Source of the DNA: Anoplopoma fimbria
Taxonomy: Eukaryota; Chordata; Actinopteri; Perciformes; Anoplopomatidae
Assembly (NCBI RefSeq): GCF_027596085.1
Contig: NC_072449.1
Coordinates: forward strand, 22,194,334 to 22,258,333
DNA length: 64,000 bases
Reading direction: 5' to 3'
A program made the translations under genes and the position numbers. Position 1 is the first letter of the stretch. Every line of letters begins with the position of its first letter. Below are positions 61,071-64,000 of this stretch, piece after piece. The notes beneath the pieces are model-generated. The model was given only the letters and a program-made list of their open reading frames with translations. It made no database searches and was not told where the DNA came from.

Positions 61071-62934
61071 AAAAAAAAAAAAGATATGAAGGGGCTTTGT
61101 AGCACAATGAGATACCCATGATTTTAATGAAATGGCACCCTTAGTCCCATATTGATCTCTGGCATAAAATTTAAGCAGGTAGGTCTTTTTCACAGGAGAC
61201 ATTTTGACCTGTCATAGTACCACAGGTGTTACTAATAACATTAACGATGGACTCCCAGTAAATCATCACAATGATAGTAAGCCGGCATGCACAGAAACAC
61301 TGAAACTGAGTCAGCTAAATGGAAGTCAGTCATCACTGATATTATCTTTTTCACCTGTACACGTCAAAATGACTGGAAGTTTGGTATCATCTTCAGACAT
61401 CTGCTTATAATATGACTCACTTTTTCAAATATTCCCTGATGAAATATTCACATAATTAATATCTCTATATTTTGGAATGACACTTCACACTAGTACTTTG
61501 GCTTCATCTGGGAAGCTTCACCATGAAACTAAGGAACAAGAATCACCACTTCTCTTACATCATAATTTGGTTTTCTTAATCAGGTCTTAAATGCAGCTCA
61601 AAGATAACAGTCTGTTGTGGTCCACTGCAGGAGTTTTTGAAAGCAACATATACAAAATAAATGTCACACTCACACACAGAATAAAATGCCTTATAGTAAA
61701 TATAATGAACTGTGTAGTAAATAGGGAGTGATTCTGGATCCAGTCATGGTCAGTATTTGTTAGTTATTATACCGTCATGAATCAAAAGCTATTTTATTAT
61801 ATATTCTTTATTTATTATATTGCAGAGATTGCATATTTATATATATGTACTTATATATTATATATAAATATATATATATTTATCCCAAAATTGAGATAAA
61901 ATGAGATGCTTTAAAAGTTGTTTGGCTGGTCTGACTGAAACATCCTTGTTCTTTTACCATTAAAGTTGTTGCTTGCCTACATGTACACACATCTATAGTA
62001 GGTCATTACTGTGACAACCAATCTTGTTGTTATGACAGCAAATTATTATACTGTCCAGGCAACCACAAATCAATCTGGTCACTTGTAAATTACATTTACC
62101 ACTCTGGATATCACAGAAAAACAGCAAAATAGGTGTGAAATGACTGTGAGTTGGTCTTTAGTTCTTCTTAGTATGCTGTTATAGTGAATATGCCAAAAAC
62201 TTTGGCTCTTTGAAATATGTCTTTATCTCTGACAGCTGAGAGCTGCGGCTTTAAGTGTGAATGAAAATGTGTGAAATGTACTTTTTTTCATCAACAGCGT
62301 CAATCTACTGACTATTGTCCTTTGAAAGAGTTGGTGGAAATCAATAAAACATTAAATAAATGCAATGAAAGGGGCAATCAACCTCAAAAATAAAGCAGAG
62401 GAAGAAAAAAACTGACTCAAACTTCATCAAGTCCCAGGTGCGCTGTAGCATTTGCACTAAAACTGAATTGAAAATCTGACATCCTGTTAGCAATATACTC
62501 AATCCCAAATGAGATTATCCAGTTGGCCTTTACTGTGGTCCTTGTTACTGTTCCTTGTCTAGTCTAGTAATCATTAAACCTTATCATTATTCTTAAATTA
62601 TTTATTGACACCGTCACTAAGGATTTCCCCTGTTTCTGCAATCACTGCAATTCTTACTGTTTTGTCATCAATTATTTTGTTAGTAATTGTGAAACACTGA
62701 AGACGACTCCACGCTCTCTACTCAGTAGGACACAAATAGTTGCACACACACATTCATGGAAAGCGTAGTGGGAGAGGGGCTGGTGGATAGCATTTTTCTC
62801 TATCGTCATGCTCGCTTAAATTTAAAGCTGAGGCTATCGGTCTTAAAATGGACATTCATAGTGAATAGCAACTTGTAGTCAGCTGTTTGGCTGTCACTTA
62901 TAGAGCTCTGCAACTAGTGAATTGATCTTTGCTT
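61071..62934. other. Non-coding, AT-rich
   Basis: Low-complexity AT sequence around 61.75-61.9 kb, otherwise featureless to my reading. Confidence 0.45.
61834..61882. repeat. AT-rich simple repeat
   Basis: Irregular TATATA tract with TTTATATATATG and TATATATATATTTATC; it is self-complementary in several registers. Confidence 0.8.
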
Positions 62935-63390
62935 TGAGCTTAATGCTAACATTTGCCTACTAACATGCTCACAGTGACCGGGCTAACATGCTGATGTTTA
63001 GCAGGTATAAAGTTTGCTATTTTCACCATTTTAGTTTATTGTGTTAGCATGCCAACATTTGCTATTCAGTTGAAAGTACAGCGGAGGCTGATGGTTTTGT
63101 CACAAATTTTGCAGGTGTTTGGGTAAATAACAAAAGTAATGGACAAAATGAAACTGATGATGGTACGAAATGAAAGTCACAGGATCACTAAAAGTACCGT
63201 GTTTCATCCTCTGGGCACAATGAATCTCTGAATCAAATTGCATAGCGATCAGTCAAATAGTTGTCAAGACATTTCACCTAAAACAAAAATATCAAACTGC
63301 TGGTCTAGCTGACACCAGAGGAAAAGTCGGGATCACCAAATTCAGTAGGTTTTATCTTCTGGGGTTCCCGAATGTCTGTACATACACGTC
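62935..63390 (+). repeat. Percomorph dispersed repeat, same family (copy 2)
   Basis: Carries repeated GCTAACATG/TTAGCATGCCAACATTTGC, then AAAGTACAGCGGAGGCTGAT, GTTTTGTCACAAATTTTGCA, TTTCATCCTCTGGGCACAAT, GTTGTCAAGACATTTCACCT and GAATGTCTGTACATA. Several blocks align with 21028-21325 in the same orientation (ATGCTAACATTTGC, TTTTGCAGGT.TTTGG, TCATCCTC.G, GAATGTCTGTAC). This copy is longer at the 5' side. Confidence 0.7.
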
Positions 63391-64000
63391 AATTTCAGCA
63401 GTTTTTGATTTATTATTCATTTTGGATTAGGTACAATTGTCTTCCGACTGTCTTTGGGTCTGTGTCAGATCAAGTTTTTTGTGCTTGAAAAGTGTATTTA
63501 TTGGACATCAGGTTTTAGTAGGTGTTCTTCTGGGTCCATTTTTAATCAGGTTTTGTTTATATTTTAATCTTATCATCTGCTAATCCAGATCATTAACACA
63601 AATTAGCATTGTTATGAACAAAAAAACTCGCAATTGAGAAACCTCCTTTGGAGCTGCTAAATTATATGTTGGTGTTGGTTTATTCATAAAGATGCAAAGA
63701 GATGAAATGCACATTGTTAATATGCCGATAGCATGGGTCAGTACGAGCGAAAATGTGGTGCACAACAATCAGTCAGATTAAAAGAATGAGCCAAATAATC
63801 GTCAAAACTTGCTTTGAAAAAAATGTGTAAAGAAAAATCACTTATAACTCGCCCTGCAGGGAAACAAAGACAAATCTCTGTCTGCATCCCATCACTTCTG
63901 ACCACCCAGAACAGCTTCGTCAATACATAAATCCATACTTAAACACAGCCAAAGTCAGGTGAGATAAAACTCACTGGCCCCCAAAGGCAAAGCAGCTTCC
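63391..64000. other. Non-coding window end
   Basis: No repeat family, exon or RNA gene recognised; short minus-strand frames look like chance. Confidence 0.45.

Noticed and set aside
1..64000. tRNA, rRNA, snRNA, known microRNA genes and CRISPR arrays
   Set aside because: Looked for by eye on both strands (B-box-like GGTTC.A.TCC, known seeds, spaced direct repeats) and none was found; the regular repeats are microsatellites.

Overview
This is about 64 kb of vertebrate nuclear DNA, almost certainly from a ray-finned fish and most likely a percomorph teleost. The assignment rests on recognised fish-type dispersed repeats, several in more than one degenerate copy. These include a 'TACTTCTTCCACCACTG'-ended MITE, a 'GAGCTGCAACTAA...ATCGATTA' MITE, an 'AATGTCTGTACAAAATTTCAT' repeat, an L2/SINE-like tail ending in (GGAT)n, and a Tc1 relic. 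Long CA/GT microsatellites and AT-rich intergenic composition fit this. There are no bacterial features: no operons, Shine-Dalgarno sites, rRNA or CRISPR.

I could not identify any host protein-coding gene. The only convincing protein-coding sequence belongs to a transposon. A 2,731-bp hAT element (36839-39569) has 14-bp perfect terminal inverted repeats, a perfect 8-bp target-site duplication, and a transposase pseudogene of about 600 codons. The pseudogene keeps a BED-like zinc finger, the acidic catalytic residues and the C-terminal dimerisation domain, but is broken by two frameshifts that offset each other. Other coding remnants are short: a Tc1/mariner relic (about 24.7-24.95 kb) and a LINE reverse-transcriptase scrap (about 45.34 kb).

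Layout: 1-10.5 kb is mostly unique sequence with several CNE-like blocks, one candidate exon (5960-6111) and a GT microsatellite. 10.9-27.1 kb is AT-rich and repeat-dense (MITE copies, two very long CA arrays, the Tc1 relic). 27.7-31.3 kb holds a near-identical 235-bp local duplication 3.3 kb apart. 31.3-36.8 kb is mixed repeats and unique sequence. 36.8-39.6 kb is the hAT element. 39.6-48.8 kb is AT-rich with LINE/SINE fragments, a piggyBac-type MITE and an inverted-repeat element. 48.8-60.3 kb is largely unique, with more CNE-like blocks. 60.3-64 kb is AT-rich, with a perfect hairpin and a second large copy of a fish repeat.

The best reading is a gene desert or a very large intron, plausibly a regulatory landscape near a developmental gene. 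That is an inference from base composition and homeodomain-like motif density; no alignment could be run. I found nothing I can honestly call a new biological system. The items most worth checking are the local duplication, the lightly damaged hAT element, the candidate exon, the perfect hairpin and the hammerhead-like motif.
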